A DNA stretch of 64,000 nucleotides from Cupriavidus taiwanensis LMG 19424. GTDB taxonomy: Bacteria > Pseudomonadota > Gammaproteobacteria > Burkholderiales > Burkholderiaceae. Position numbers and translations under genes: made by a program. Below are positions 18,843-27,969 of the stretch, in pieces; the stretch's first letter is position 1, and every line of letters begins with the position of its first letter. Under the pieces are notes generated by a model that did not search any database, was not told the origin of the DNA, and worked only from the letters and a program-made list of their open reading frames with translations. The stretch is taken from assembly GCF_000069785.1 (NCBI RefSeq), contig NC_010530.1, positions 2,226,001-2,290,000 of the forward strand, written 5' to 3'.

Positions 18843-18855
18843 ACGCGTCTCGTAT
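18841..18855. promoter_or_regulatory. LysR-type operator (T-N11-A dyad)
   Basis: ATACGCGTCTCGTAT is a perfect 5-5-5 inverted repeat (ATACG/CGTAT) that contains T at 18842 and A at 18854, the T-N11-A pattern of LysR regulators. It overlaps the start codon of the LysR gene and lies 41 bases before the transporter ATG, so it could serve autoregulation and control of the transporter. Confidence 0.5.
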
Positions 18856-18895
18856 AGCCGTTGTTCATCCCGCACGTCTACCAGAATCGGCGGGC

Positions 18896-20170
18896 ATGGA
18901 CAACACTTCGGGCCATCCCAACTTCTTTGCGAACCACGTGAAACCCGCCATGTCCCCTGTTCCCGCAACCTCGCCCGCCGCCACGCTGGCCGACCCGGCC
19001 GTGCCAGCGCGGCTGGTCTTGCTGCTCGCCACCGGCGCAGGCCTGGCGGTGGCTTCGCTGTACTACAGCCAGCCCATGCTCGGCGTGATGGCCCCCGACC
19101 TGCACGCGAGCGACGCCACCGCCGGCGCCATCCCCACGCTGACGCAGCTCGGCTATGCGTTGGGCATCCTGTTGCTGGCGCCGCTGGGCGACCGCTATGA
19201 CCGCCGCCATATCATCGTGGCCAAGGCGGTGGCGCTGGTCGGCGCGCTGCTGCTGGCGGGCCTGGCGCCCGGCATCGGCATGCTGCTGGTGTCGAGCCTG
19301 GTGGTGGGCCTGTCCGCCACGCTGGCGCAGGACATCGTGCCGGCCGCAGCGGCGCTGGCACCGGCCGCGCAGCGCGGCAAGGTGGTCGGCACCGTGATGA
19401 CCGGGCTGCTGCTGGGCATCCTGCTGTCGCGGGTGGTCAGCGGCTTCGTCGCCGCGCACTTCGGCTGGCGCGCGATGTTCATGCTGGCGGCGGCCAGCAT
19501 CGCGGCGGTGGCGCTGGTGGCGCGGCGCCAGCTGCCGCGCTTTACCCCGGCCACGACGCTGCCATATCGCGCGCTGCTGGCCTCGCTGGCGGCGCTGTGG
19601 CGCGAGCATGGCGCGCTGCGCCGCGCGGCGCTGGCGCAAGGGCTGCTTTCGGTGGGCTTCAGCGCGTTTTGGTCGACGCTGGCGGTGATGCTGCATGGCG
19701 CGCCCTTCCACCTGGGCAGCGAGGCCGCCGGCGCGTTCGGCCTGGCCGGTGCCGCCGGCGCGCTGGGCGCGCCGCTGGCCGGCCGCCTGGCCGACCGCGG
19801 TGGTCCGGAACGGGTGACCCGCGCGGGCGCGGCGCTGGCGGCGCTGTCGTTTGCCGCCATGCTGCTGACGCCGCTGGTGCCACCGCAGGCGCAGCTGTGG
19901 CTGATCGGCGCCAGCGCCATCGGCTTCGACCTGGGCGTGCAGGTGGCACTGGTCGCGCACCAGACCATCGTCTATGGCATCGACCCGGGCGCGCGCAGCC
20001 GCCTCAACGCGGTGCTGTTCGTTTGCATGTTCACCGGCATGGCCGCCGGCGCCGCCCTCGGCAGCCTGGTGCTGGCGCGCTTCGGCTGGACCGGCGTGGC
20101 CGCGCTGGCCACCGCCGCGGCGCTGTCCGCGCTGGCGGTGCGGCTGCTGCCGAAGCGCGCGGCGCAGTGA
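18896..20170 (+). CDS. MFS transporter
   Basis: Inner-membrane major facilitator, 424 aa, about 12 hydrophobic helices. The loop between helices 2 and 3 carries the family motif APLGDRYDRRHIIVAKA, and a matching half-motif GRLADRGGPERVTRAG appears in the second half. It is divergent from a LysR regulator and probably regulated by it. The ATG at 18896 is used; an ATG at 18950 (MSPVPATS) would shorten the polar N terminus by 18 residues. Substrate unknown; sequence suggests a drug or metabolite exporter. Confidence 0.88.
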   Translation: MDNTSGHPNFFANHVKPAMSPVPATSPAATLADPAVPARLVLLLATGAGLAVASLYYSQPMLGVMAPDLHASDATAGAIPTLTQLGYALGILLLAPLGDRYDRRHIIVAKAVALVGALLLAGLAPGIGMLLVSSLVVGLSATLAQDIVPAAAALAPAAQRGKVVGTVMTGLLLGILLSRVVSGFVAAHFGWRAMFMLAAASIAAVALVARRQLPRFTPATTLPYRALLASLAALWREHGALRRAALAQGLLSVGFSAFWSTLAVMLHGAPFHLGSEAAGAFGLAGAAGALGAPLAGRLADRGGPERVTRAGAALAALSFAAMLLTPLVPPQAQLWLIGASAIGFDLGVQVALVAHQTIVYGIDPGARSRLNAVLFVCMFTGMAAGAALGSLVLARFGWTGVAALATAAALSALAVRLLPKRAAQ

Positions 20171-20183
20171 GCCGGAACCCGCC

Positions 20184-22067
20184 CTATGCCACGGGCGCGG
20201 CCCCTTCGCCGGGCGTGCCCGCCTCATCGCCCTGCGCCGGCGCCAGCGGCACCTCCACCGTCAGCGCCGTGGCGCCGGCCGCCGAGCGGATCTGCAGCCG
20301 GCCGCCGATCGCCGCGGCGCGTACCTGCATGTTGCGCAGCCCGCGCCCGCCGCGCGTGGCTTCGGTATCGAAGCCGCGGCCGTCGTCGGCCAGCGTGATG
20401 CGGATCGCCTGCGCGGCCGGGTCCGCCTGGGCGGTCACGGTGAGCGTGCGCGCCGCCGCGTGCTGCAGCACGTTGGTGATGCCTTCCAGCAGCAGGTATT
20501 GCAGCTCCTGCACCTTGCGCGCGGAGAAGTGCGGCAGCGTCGGCAGGCGTTCGACCTCCCAGTGGATCTCGAGCCCGGCATCGGCAATGCGCGGCCCCAG
20601 CCGGTAGCGCAGGTTGCCCAGCACCGCGGCGAGGTCGCCGCCGGTGTCCTGCATCGCATCGATGGACAGCTTCAGCGAATCCAGCGCGTGCCGCACCTGC
20701 GTGGCGACCTCCGGCGCGCTCGCCTTGCCGGATTCCAGCATCGACAGGGTGGTGACCAGCTGGCTGCCCAGGCCGTCGTGCATATCGCGCAGGATGCGTC
20801 CGCGCTCGCGCAGCGCGGTTTCCTCCGCGGCGATCTTCTGCGTGCGCGCAAAGGCCGCGCGCAGCTGCGCCTCGCGCTGCGCGACGCGCTCGGTTAGCAC
20901 CTGGTTGGCGTTCTGCAGGCTCTGCACCGCGCTGGTGTAGCGCTCCACCAGCATCCACGCCATCACCACGCTGAACGGCACCGAGACATAGCGGGTCATG
21001 GAGTGGACCCAGTAATAGTCGCCGGTCAGCCAGACCTTGATCCAGTCCGCCAGGAACAGCACCGCCGACACGCCCACGGTGACGGCCAGCAGCGTCGCCT
21101 CGCGGCTGGGCCGGCGCAACGCCCCCCACACCATCGCGCCGGCCACGGTCAGGATGATGCCCACCTTGACCATCCAGCTCAGCGGAAACACCAGCGGATG
21201 GCTCGAGATAGCCGCCAGCGGCGCGATCACCGGCAGCGCCAGCCACAGGTAGGCGTTCAGGGTCCGATGCAGCCAGCGCCACGGCACCCGGATCACCAGC
21301 AGGCAGAACCTGGCGATGGCGCCCAGGAACACCTCGCGCGCGGCGGCAACGATATAGCCGCGCAACTCCGCCGGAATGGCGAGGTCATCGACAAAGTAGT
21401 CGAGCAGCCGCACGCTCCAGGCGACCTCGGCCAGCCCGTACAGCCCGAACAGCGCATCGCGCTGGCGCCACCAGATCAGCAGCGCCAGGCCGCCCAGCAC
21501 GACGCTGAGCACCGCCGCGATCAGCGGGCCGACCACGCGCAGCAGGAAGGCCCGCTCATACTGCGCGCGCGCCTCGGCGGCCGGGCCCACCGTCACCGGC
21601 AGCAAGCCCGAGCGCGCATAGGCGCGCGCCGCCACGGTGATGCGCAGCAGGTTGCCGTGCGCGTTCGCCAGTTCGGGCGGCACGGCCACGTAGTAGGGGC
21701 GCTTGGCCAGCGCCGACGCCGGCGCGTCCAGGCGGCCCCCCGCGGCGATCAGCACGCCGTTGAGCCGCACCTCGTAGCTGCCCCCGGCCCACGGCACGAA
21801 CAGCCCGCCGGGCTCCCCCGCGGGCCAGTTGCGGTCGAAGCGCAGTTCGTAGACCACCGTGCCGGACTTGCCCGGCATCACCCGGTCCCAGTAGTCCGGC
21901 AGTGTCAGCGCGCGCGCCGGCAGCACGGTGCCGTCGGACAGCGTGGCCGAGCGCGTGGCCGCGGCCAGGGTTGCCGTGTCCGCGGCGGCCATGCCGGGCA
22001 GCAGCAGGCTGGCCCAAGCCAGCAGCATGGCCAGCACGGTGCGCAGGGACCTCGGCCAGGACAGCAT
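20184..22067 (-). CDS. Sensor histidine kinase, NarX/UhpB-like with multi-helix membrane sensor
   Basis: Sensor kinase of 627 aa. An N-terminal signal peptide and extracytoplasmic beta-rich domain (about 30-170; YELRFDRNWPAGEP, GGSYEVRLNG) precede about seven membrane helices (180-390), a coiled coil, the HisKA_3 box RILRDMHDGLGSQL, and an ATPase domain with GITNVLQHA and DDGRGFD. This is the 7TMR-DISM type of architecture, known for sensors of small ligands. The response regulator gene lies 7 bases upstream on the same strand, so they form a two-component operon. Ligand unknown. Confidence 0.87.
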   Translation of the reverse strand: MLSWPRSLRTVLAMLLAWASLLLPGMAAADTATLAAATRSATLSDGTVLPARALTLPDYWDRVMPGKSGTVVYELRFDRNWPAGEPGGLFVPWAGGSYEVRLNGVLIAAGGRLDAPASALAKRPYYVAVPPELANAHGNLLRITVAARAYARSGLLPVTVGPAAEARAQYERAFLLRVVGPLIAAVLSVVLGGLALLIWWRQRDALFGLYGLAEVAWSVRLLDYFVDDLAIPAELRGYIVAAAREVFLGAIARFCLLVIRVPWRWLHRTLNAYLWLALPVIAPLAAISSHPLVFPLSWMVKVGIILTVAGAMVWGALRRPSREATLLAVTVGVSAVLFLADWIKVWLTGDYYWVHSMTRYVSVPFSVVMAWMLVERYTSAVQSLQNANQVLTERVAQREAQLRAAFARTQKIAAEETALRERGRILRDMHDGLGSQLVTTLSMLESGKASAPEVATQVRHALDSLKLSIDAMQDTGGDLAAVLGNLRYRLGPRIADAGLEIHWEVERLPTLPHFSARKVQELQYLLLEGITNVLQHAAARTLTVTAQADPAAQAIRITLADDGRGFDTEATRGGRGLRNMQVRAAAIGGRLQIRSAAGATALTVEVPLAPAQGDEAGTPGEGAAPVA

Positions 22068-22074
22068 GGCGCGC

Positions 22075-22755
22075 TTACAGGGACTTGAGCAAGCCGAGCT
22101 TGGCCGCCTCGAACACCGCCTCGCCGCGCGAGCGCACGGCCAGCTTGCCGTAGATGTTCTTGATATGCGATTGCACGGTATGCACGCTCAGCCCGAGGTA
22201 GCGGGCGGTTTCGGCATAGGTATAGCCGCGCGAGATCAGGTCCAGGATCTCGTTCTCGCGCACCGACAGCACCACCGCGCCGGCCCCGGCGCCGGCGGCC
22301 TCGCGCGCCGCCGCCTCGGCGGGCGCCCCGCGCAGCCGGTTCACCACCTGCCGCGCGATCAGCGGGCTCATGGGCGAGCCGCCCGCGCGCAATTCGCCGA
22401 TGGAGGCGGCAATGCGGTCGGTGGTTTCATCCTTGAGCAGGTAGCCGATGGCGCCGGCCTCGATGCTGGCCAGCACATGCTGGTCGTCGCCGAACACGGT
22501 CACGACCATGCAGTCGCAGGCGGGATAGCGCTCGCGCGCGTTGCGGATCACGTCGATGCCGCTGCCGTCGGGCAGGCCGAGGTCGCACAGCAGCACGTCG
22601 GGCTGGTGCTGCGCCAGCCATGCCAGCGCCTCCGCCACGGACGCGGCGCAGCCCGATACCGCGGCATCCGCCGCATGCAGGTCGACGGCCTGCACCAGGC
22701 GGCGCAGCGCCAGGGGGTCGTCTTCGACGATGAGGACTCTTGTTGTGCTTGCCAT
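22075..22755 (-). CDS. LuxR/NarL-family response regulator
   Basis: A 226-aa regulator with a receiver domain (EDD near residues 11-13, phospho-acceptor Asp in VLLCDLGLPDGSG, Lys in YLLKDE) and a C-terminal LuxR helix-turn-helix (SVRENEILDLISRGYTYAETARYLGLSVHTVQSHIKNIYGKL). First gene of an operon with the membrane sensor kinase. Targets are not evident; neighbouring genes do not suggest one. Confidence 0.92.
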   Translation of the reverse strand: MASTTRVLIVEDDPLALRRLVQAVDLHAADAAVSGCAASVAEALAWLAQHQPDVLLCDLGLPDGSGIDVIRNARERYPACDCMVVTVFGDDQHVLASIEAGAIGYLLKDETTDRIAASIGELRAGGSPMSPLIARQVVNRLRGAPAEAAAREAAGAGAGAVVLSVRENEILDLISRGYTYAETARYLGLSVHTVQSHIKNIYGKLAVRSRGEAVFEAAKLGLLKSL

Positions 22756-23173
22756 GCCTGTCTTCCCGAGCCACGGCGCGGTGCGCCCCCTGTGTTGCCG
22801 CGCGGTGCGCGGATTGCGCCGGCACGACGGCGGATTCTGACATATCCCGCCCGCGCGCGGACGGCCCGGCGGGCCCGTTCAGGGTAAACGCCGCCGCCCG
22901 TACCGATCGCACGGCCGCGCGGCGTTGCCCATCCCATATTCTGGGGAGGCGGCAGGCCGTGCCTGCCCCTATGATCGCGGCAAAACAGCCCCGCCCGTCC
23001 GGACCACGGCCGCCAGCGAGGGCAACAAAGCATGACGGGAATACGGGGAGCATGACCGTGACAGACCAGACAGCCGGCACACCGGCCGCACGGGGAATCG
23101 GGGAAGCAAGGGGGGAAGCCGCGCGCGCCATCCCGGCAACGGCCGCGCTGCGGTTCGCTGGCGGGATGGCCGC
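22756..23173. other. Intergenic stretch with no confident gene
   Basis: About 418 bases between the response regulator start and the next readable coding piece. A frame opens at 23052 (MTVTDQTAGT) but ends after about 58 residues at 23228 with Arg/Ala-rich composition; it may be the N terminus of the damaged gene that follows. No promoter or hairpin stood out. Confidence 0.4.
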
Positions 23174-23522
23174 ATGCGGGCTGGCGGCGCGGTCTATGAC
23201 CTGCTGCCCGCCGAGCTGGAGTTGGTAAAGCTGGGCAGCGCCAACAAGTACACCGACCAGACCATGGTCAAGGGCGTGCTGAGCGGGCTGCCGTTCCTGT
23301 CACTGGTAACGCTGGCCATGGACAATTTATTCACGCTCGGACGAAGCGGTGCCGATGCGGCATGAGCGCCTGGACCAGGTGCAGAAATTCACCTTCCAGC
23401 GGCTGGTGCTGGAACCCGGCCAGGCCATCGGCTTCACCATGCACGTACGCTACCAGCTGCCGGGCGAAGCGGAACTGGCCGACCTGCGCGAAACCGCCGC
23501 GCCGCTGGCCCGGCAGCAGTAA
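23174..23522 (+). pseudogene. Probable frameshifted gene, function unknown
   Basis: Two good coding segments lie in different frames. The first (23174 to about 23338) reads AVYDLLPAELELVKLGS, then NKYTDQTMVKGVLSGL and a hydrophobic stretch; it then runs to a stop at 23365. The second frame reads DEAVPMRHERLDQVQKFTFQ from 23340 and ends at 23522. Skipping one G at about 23339 joins them smoothly, so I think this is one gene with a one-base shift, either real decay or a sequence error. Two separate small genes are less likely because the second has no ribosome site. Family not recognised. Confidence 0.45.
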
Positions 23523-23531
23523 GGGGCGCCC

Positions 23532-24047
23532 ATGCGGATGCTCCACGCGGCCGGGACATGGCGCCGCGCCGGCGCGGCGCTGCTTGCGCTGACACTGGCT
23601 ACGCCGCTGCCTGGCGCGGCGGCCTGGTTCGACGGCGACGAGAAGCGCCTCGCGGCCGAGGCGGACCGCTTTGTCGCCGACAAGCCCGGCGAGCTCCAGC
23701 GCATCCTGCATACGCTGTACATGGAGGGCGAGTGGAACGCCGTGCTCAACCTCGACCTGCTCGGCCTGGCCGCGATCGAGGCCGGCCGGCCGCGCCTGGC
23801 CGAGCGCGCCTTCGACATGGCCGCGGCGCGCATCCTGCGGATGTATGCCGATGACCCCAACGCCCGGCAGGCCCGCTCGCTCTGGTCCGCGGAAAGCGTC
23901 AAGGACTGGAAGGGAGAGCCGTACAACGGCGAGCACGGCGGCGTGGCCAACCCCTCGCCGTGGCCGGCGGAACCGGTCGAAGCCGGGCGCGAACGCGCCA
24001 ACGCGGCGCTGGGCAACGAGCTGCTCGCGCTGCCGTTCGGGCCGTAG
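23532..24047 (+). CDS. Secreted protein, possibly a truncated COG3014-like protein
   Basis: A 171-aa product with a signal peptide (about residues 1-34, ending GAAA) and helical repeats typical of TPR-like proteins (LNLDLLGLAAIEAGRPRLAERAFDMAAARI). The segment ARSLWSAESVKDWKGEPY resembles the RSL..E..KDFKGEPYERAM region I recall from larger COG3014-type lipoproteins, but here the sequence leaves that pattern right after EPY and ends about 50 residues later. Together with the damaged frame just upstream this suggests a decayed locus. The COG3014 link is from memory and weak. Confidence 0.5.
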   Translation: MRMLHAAGTWRRAGAALLALTLATPLPGAAAWFDGDEKRLAAEADRFVADKPGELQRILHTLYMEGEWNAVLNLDLLGLAAIEAGRPRLAERAFDMAAARILRMYADDPNARQARSLWSAESVKDWKGEPYNGEHGGVANPSPWPAEPVEAGRERANAALGNELLALPFGP

Positions 24048-24115
24048 CGCTCAAGACCCGTTCGGGGGATGCCAGTCTGATTTTATCGACCGTTGGAGCG
24101 CTTTTGGCAGTTCTG

Positions 24116-24144
24116 TTGGATTTTGCAAGCGGTACGCATACAAT
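24116..24144 (+). promoter_or_regulatory. Sigma-70-type promoter of the OB-fold-like lipoprotein gene
   Basis: TTGGAT (24116-24121) and TACAAT (24139-24144) are separated by 17 bases, a good match to the housekeeping consensus in otherwise GC-rich DNA. It lies about 50 bases before the lipoprotein start at 24193, and the region 24090-24150 is visibly AT-richer than its surroundings. Confidence 0.6.
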
Positions 24145-24192
24145 GCCCCGGCGTCAGCCGCTAGAGCTGGCGGACCTGGAGAAGAAGCAAAA

Positions 24193-24792
24193 ATGCAGAC
24201 GGGAAAACTGATGGCAGGGCTGGTCCTGGCCGGGTTGCTGGCCGGTTGTGAGTCGATGGATGGCGCGATGTCCTCCATCAGCGGCGTGCTGGACGGCACC
24301 GGCGACGTGCTCAGCGGCGACTTCCGCATGCTGGCCGACCCCAAGCCGGCTTCGCTGGGCGACATCTGGGCAGACTGGAAGAAGAACGAAATCACGGCGA
24401 AGAAGAAGTGGGACGCGCAGGCCATCCTGGTGTCGGGCACGGTCTCGCGCATCACCAAGGTGGACGGCCTGAGCCGGTCGGACGACACCATCGCGGTCTA
24501 CTTCAAGGATTCGGTCAACCCGCAGTGCACCGGCAAGGCGCTGATGCGCGATGCGATGCTGGTCAACCAGAAGAAGATCAGCAACCTGCAGACCGGAGAC
24601 AAGATCAATGTGACCGGCGTGCTGGCGACCAGCGATTCCGAGCTGTACAACAGCAGCAACAAGGAATGCTATTTCGCCTTCGCCAAGTCAAAGATCGAGG
24701 CAGCGCCGGCGACCACGGCCGCAACCAGCACCACGTCGAAGGCCGCCACGAGCACCAAGTCCGCCAAGTCGACCAAGACCAGCAAAAAGTAA
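24193..24792 (+). CDS. Putative OB-fold lipoprotein
   Basis: Exported lipoprotein, 199 aa, lipobox LLAGC with Cys near residue 19. The middle part (about 70-160: AQAILVSGTVSRITKV, then ...TGDKINVTGVLATSD) has the pattern of the tRNA-anti/OB-fold putative lipoproteins. The C-terminal about 35 residues are a Thr/Ser/Lys/Ala low-complexity tail. The ATG at 24193 is chosen from the lipoprotein signal and GGAGAAGAA upstream; the longer frame starting at 23671 lies inside the preceding gene. Function unknown. Confidence 0.75.
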   Translation: MQTGKLMAGLVLAGLLAGCESMDGAMSSISGVLDGTGDVLSGDFRMLADPKPASLGDIWADWKKNEITAKKKWDAQAILVSGTVSRITKVDGLSRSDDTIAVYFKDSVNPQCTGKALMRDAMLVNQKKISNLQTGDKINVTGVLATSDSELYNSSNKECYFAFAKSKIEAAPATTAATSTTSKAATSTKSAKSTKTSKK

Positions 24793-24912
24793 GCTGGCTT
24801 GCACGACCGGCGCCGGCGCCTGGCATGGACCGGACGCACGGCGCCCACGCCGCATCGCACCGATGGCGCATGGGGTGAACGCCACGCCACGCCGGGCAAG
24901 TCCCGACGGCAT

Positions 24913-24922
24913 CCCTTACACG
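24913..24922 (+). promoter_or_regulatory. Variant of the YTACANCG word upstream of a -24/-12 promoter
   Basis: CCCTTACACG, one base shorter than the YTACANCG word found upstream of several stress genes at 49867-61815. It sits 73 bases before the -24 element of the BON gene at 25091. Function as an enhancer site is inferred only. Confidence 0.25.
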
Positions 24923-24994
24923 CTCTGAAACCGTTGCACGGACGCTGCCCCGTCCATTCGCCGTTGGCGCCGGCCCGCAGGGCCGTCGGCCGCA

Positions 24995-25010
24995 CGGTAC
25001 GAATCTTGCC
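24995..25010 (+). promoter_or_regulatory. Candidate sigma-54 promoter of BON gene
   Basis: CGGTACGAATCTTGCC matches the -24/-12 consensus TGGCACG-N4-TTGCW with GG at 24996-24997, ten bases, then GC at 25008-25009. Six-plus consensus positions fit including ACG and TTGC. It would start transcription about 70 bases before the BON gene. No good sigma-70 boxes compete in this gap. Confidence 0.55.
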
Positions 25011-25090
25011 CCTTCCCAAGTACCCGCCCGCGGTGCTGGCGTATTGTTGCGCCGGCTTCCGCACATGGCGTTACTTGTCAGGAAATCAGC

Positions 25091-26161
25091 ATGGGCTACT
25101 ACTACGATGACCCTGAAGCGCGCGAGCAACGCGAACGCCGCCAGGCATGGGACGACGATGACTGGCAGCCGGAATCGGAACGCGACCGCTGGCAAGCGCA
25201 GCGCAGACGCCAGCAAATGACCCCAGGCCAGACCAGCTACGGCGGCCCCGCCCGCCCGGCCCGGGAATTCAACGAGCAGTACGGTGCCGGCCGCTACCCG
25301 GACTATCCGCGCGAAGGGCGCTACGGCAGCGACCTGCGCTATGGCCTGAACGGCGGCTACGGCTGGGAACGCGCCACCGAATGGCGCGACCCGCAGGCCT
25401 GGGAGCGCGACGACGAATACGCGGAACAGCAGTGGCGCCAAAGCACCGAACGCGCCCGCGAACCACGCGAGCGCTACCAGGGGCGCGAGCGCTATGAGAC
25501 GCGCGCATCGTCCCGCGACGAGGGCCGCGCGCGCTACTTCAGCGACCTGCGCAGCGACCGCCGCTACTGGACCGAGCCGGAGGATGACGAAGAAGAAGAC
25601 CGCCGCTATACGGCGCAACGCCACGACCCCCGGTATCGCCAATACGCGCAGAGGCGCGGCTGGGAGACCGACGAAGACCGGGACGACGATCGCGACGACG
25701 ACCGCGAGCACGGCATGCTCTATAACCTGGGCCGCCGCATCGGCGAAGTGGTGGGCGACTGGTTCGGCACGCCCGACGAACGGGAACGCCGCAGCGGCCC
25801 GCGCGGCTACCAGCGCAGCGACGAGCGCATCCGCGACCAGATCTGCGAACGTCTCAGCTACGCGCGTGGCGTGGACGTGAGCGATGTCAGCGTCGACGTC
25901 AACGACGGCGTGGTGTCGCTGACCGGCACCGTGCGTGACCGCGGCCAGAAGTACTACATCGAGGACATGGCCGACGGCACCTACGGCGTCAAGGAAGTCA
26001 ATAACGACATCCGCGTGCGCCGCGAAGGCGACCGCCCGGGTGAATCGTCCGGCGGCGCCAGGAGCACGGCCAGCGCGACCAGCGGAGCCAGCTCCGGTAG
26101 TGCGGCCGGCACCACCGGCGGCAGCGCCACCAGTCCGACCGGCAGCACCTGGCGCGCATAA
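25091..26161 (+). CDS. BON-domain protein with long charged N-terminal region
   Basis: A 356-aa protein with a disordered, Arg/Asp/Glu/Tyr-rich N-terminal two thirds and one BON domain near residues 245-310 (RIRDQICERLSYARGVDVSDVSVDVNDGVVSLTGTVRDRGQK). BON domains bind membranes or lipids and occur in osmotic and envelope stress proteins. No signal peptide is visible. It is a paralogue of the larger protein at 53182, with the same GYRRSDERI/GYQRSDERI lead-in. A -24/-12 promoter lies upstream and a strong terminator follows, so it is probably a single-gene unit. Confidence 0.82.
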   Translation: MGYYYDDPEAREQRERRQAWDDDDWQPESERDRWQAQRRRQQMTPGQTSYGGPARPAREFNEQYGAGRYPDYPREGRYGSDLRYGLNGGYGWERATEWRDPQAWERDDEYAEQQWRQSTERAREPRERYQGRERYETRASSRDEGRARYFSDLRSDRRYWTEPEDDEEEDRRYTAQRHDPRYRQYAQRRGWETDEDRDDDRDDDREHGMLYNLGRRIGEVVGDWFGTPDERERRSGPRGYQRSDERIRDQICERLSYARGVDVSDVSVDVNDGVVSLTGTVRDRGQKYYIEDMADGTYGVKEVNNDIRVRREGDRPGESSGGARSTASATSGASSGSAAGTTGGSATSPTGSTWRA

Positions 26162-26169
26162 GGCCAGTA

Positions 26170-26198
26170 GCCGGCGGAGCGTTCCGCCGGCTTTTTTT
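26170..26198 (+). terminator. Rho-independent terminator after BON gene
   Basis: A perfect 9-bp stem GCCGGCGGA/TCCGCCGGC with loop GCGT is followed by seven T residues (26192-26198). It begins 9 bases after the BON stop codon and ends 23 bases before the exonuclease III start. Confidence 0.92.
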
Positions 26199-26221
26199 GC
26201 ATCCCTTCATCCCCGTCCGGC

Positions 26222-27034
26222 ATGCCCGCGTCCACGCTGAAGATCGCCACCTTCAACATCAACGGCATCCGCAGCCGGGTGGGCGCGCTATGCCACTGGC
26301 TGGCGCGCGAAGCCCCGGACATCGTCTGCCTGCAGGAACTGAAGACCGCCGACGAGAGCTTTCCGGCGCGCGAGATCCGCGACGCCGGCTATGGCGCGAT
26401 CTGGCACGGCCAGAAGTCATGGAACGGCGTGGCCATCCTGGCGCGCGGCGAGGAACCGGTGGAAGTGCGCCGCGGCCTGCCGGGCGACCCCGACGACAGC
26501 CACAGCCGCTATCTTGAGGCGGCGGTCTCGGGCCTGCTCATCGCCTGCCTCTACCTGCCCAACGGCAACCCGCAGCCCGGGCCGAAGTTCGACTACAAGC
26601 TCGCCTGGTTCGAACGGCTGATCGCACACGCGCAGGAACTGTTCGGCAGCGGCCACCCCGTGGTGCTGGCCGGCGACTACAACGTGGTGCCGACCGATCA
26701 GGACATCTACAACCCGCGCTCCTGGCGCAAGGACGCCCTGCTGCAGCCGGAAAGCCGTGATGCCTACGCGCGCCTGCTGGCGCAGGGCTGGACCGATGCG
26801 CTGCGCCAGCGCCATCCCGACGCGCCGGTCTACACCTTCTGGGATTACTTCCGCCAGCACTGGCAGACCAACTCCGGCCTGCGCATCGACCACATCCTGC
26901 TGAGCGCCGAACTGGCGCCCCGCCTGCGCGACGCCGGCGTGGACCGCTGGGTGCGCGGCGAAGACCACCCCAGCGACCATGCGCCGGCGTGGGTAGTGCT
27001 GGGCCCGGCGGCGCGGCGCAAGCGGGCGGGCTAG
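26222..27034 (+). CDS. xth: Exodeoxyribonuclease III
   Basis: Exonuclease III / AP endonuclease of base excision repair, 270 aa, usual length. Metal and catalytic residues are visible in FNINGIRSR, LQELKTADESFP, GDYNVVPTDQDIYNP, LRIDHILLS and the final PSDHAPAW. The start at 26222 gives the standard N terminus KIATFNINGIR. Its stop codon and that of the convergent LysR gene share the sequence CTAG at 27031-27034, so the two genes end-overlap by four bases. Confidence 0.95.
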   Translation: MPASTLKIATFNINGIRSRVGALCHWLAREAPDIVCLQELKTADESFPAREIRDAGYGAIWHGQKSWNGVAILARGEEPVEVRRGLPGDPDDSHSRYLEAAVSGLLIACLYLPNGNPQPGPKFDYKLAWFERLIAHAQELFGSGHPVVLAGDYNVVPTDQDIYNPRSWRKDALLQPESRDAYARLLAQGWTDALRQRHPDAPVYTFWDYFRQHWQTNSGLRIDHILLSAELAPRLRDAGVDRWVRGEDHPSDHAPAWVVLGPAARRKRAG

Positions 27035-27948
27035 CCCGCTGCCTCGGCCACCAGCTTGTCGCGGATAAAGCCCAAAAAGGCGCGCACGCCCTCCGGCAGC
27101 GTGCGTCCCGCCAGCGTCTGCAGTTCGATCGCACGGCCGCGCATGCCGCGTTCGCGGATGGTGGCGGCATGCAGCTCGCCGCGGCGCAAGCGGTCGCCCA
27201 CCGTCACCGTGCCCGAGATCGACAGGCCGCCGCCGTGCAGCACAAAGCTGGTCAGGGTCTCGAAGTGGTTGGTCACCAGCACCGGCTCGAACACCATGCC
27301 GCGCTCGCCGCAGGCCAGGTCGAACAGCTGCCGCACGGTGTTGTCGCCCTCGGGCAGTGCCAGCGGATACGGCTGCATCTGCGCCAGCGTGATGCTGCGA
27401 AAGCGTGCCAGCGGATGGTCCGGGCGCATGATGGCGATCACCGGTGCGGCCTGCCGGTGCGCGATGCGGATGCCCTGCTCGGGGGCGCGGCTGTAGGTGA
27501 TGCCGATGTCCGCGTCGCCATGCAGCACGATGCCCGTGACCTCCGCCGGCGGCGCCACGCGCAGGTGGAACTGCAGGCCCGGATAGCGCTGGCGGAACTC
27601 GGCGATGCTGCGCGGCAGGAACTCGATCGCAAACCCGGCGGAACTGGCCACGCGCACGCGGCCGCGTCGCAGGCCCTGCAGCGCGGCGATCTCGGACACC
27701 ACGCGGTCGGCCTCGAGCGCGCCGCGCAGCGCAAAGGCCGCCAGCAACTCGCCGGCGGCGCTGGCCACCATGCCACGCGGGCGGCGGTCGAACAGGGGCA
27801 CGCCGAGCAGGGCCTCGAGCGCGGCGACCTGACGGCTCACCGCCGACACGGTCACATTGAGCCGCTGCGCCGCCTCGGTCAGCGACCCGCTGCGGACCAC
27901 TTCCAGGAAATAGCGCAGCGAGGTGTCCTGCAGGCGATGCGACAGCAT
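27031..27948 (-). CDS. LysR-family transcriptional regulator
   Basis: A 305-aa regulator: N-terminal winged helix (RYFLEVVRSGSLTEAAQRLNVTVSAVSRQVAALE) and effector-binding domain. The start at 27948 is chosen because the longer frame (to 28470) would cross into the divergent amidase gene. It is divergent from an amidase and Bug-receptor pair with a dyad in between, so it probably controls uptake and hydrolysis of an amide-containing compound. Confidence 0.88.
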   Translation of the reverse strand: MLSHRLQDTSLRYFLEVVRSGSLTEAAQRLNVTVSAVSRQVAALEALLGVPLFDRRPRGMVASAAGELLAAFALRGALEADRVVSEIAALQGLRRGRVRVASSAGFAIEFLPRSIAEFRQRYPGLQFHLRVAPPAEVTGIVLHGDADIGITYSRAPEQGIRIAHRQAAPVIAIMRPDHPLARFRSITLAQMQPYPLALPEGDNTVRQLFDLACGERGMVFEPVLVTNHFETLTSFVLHGGGLSISGTVTVGDRLRRGELHAATIRERGMRGRAIELQTLAGRTLPEGVRAFLGFIRDKLVAEAAG

Positions 27949-27969
27949 GGGTCTGGGGCTCCGGCTGGT

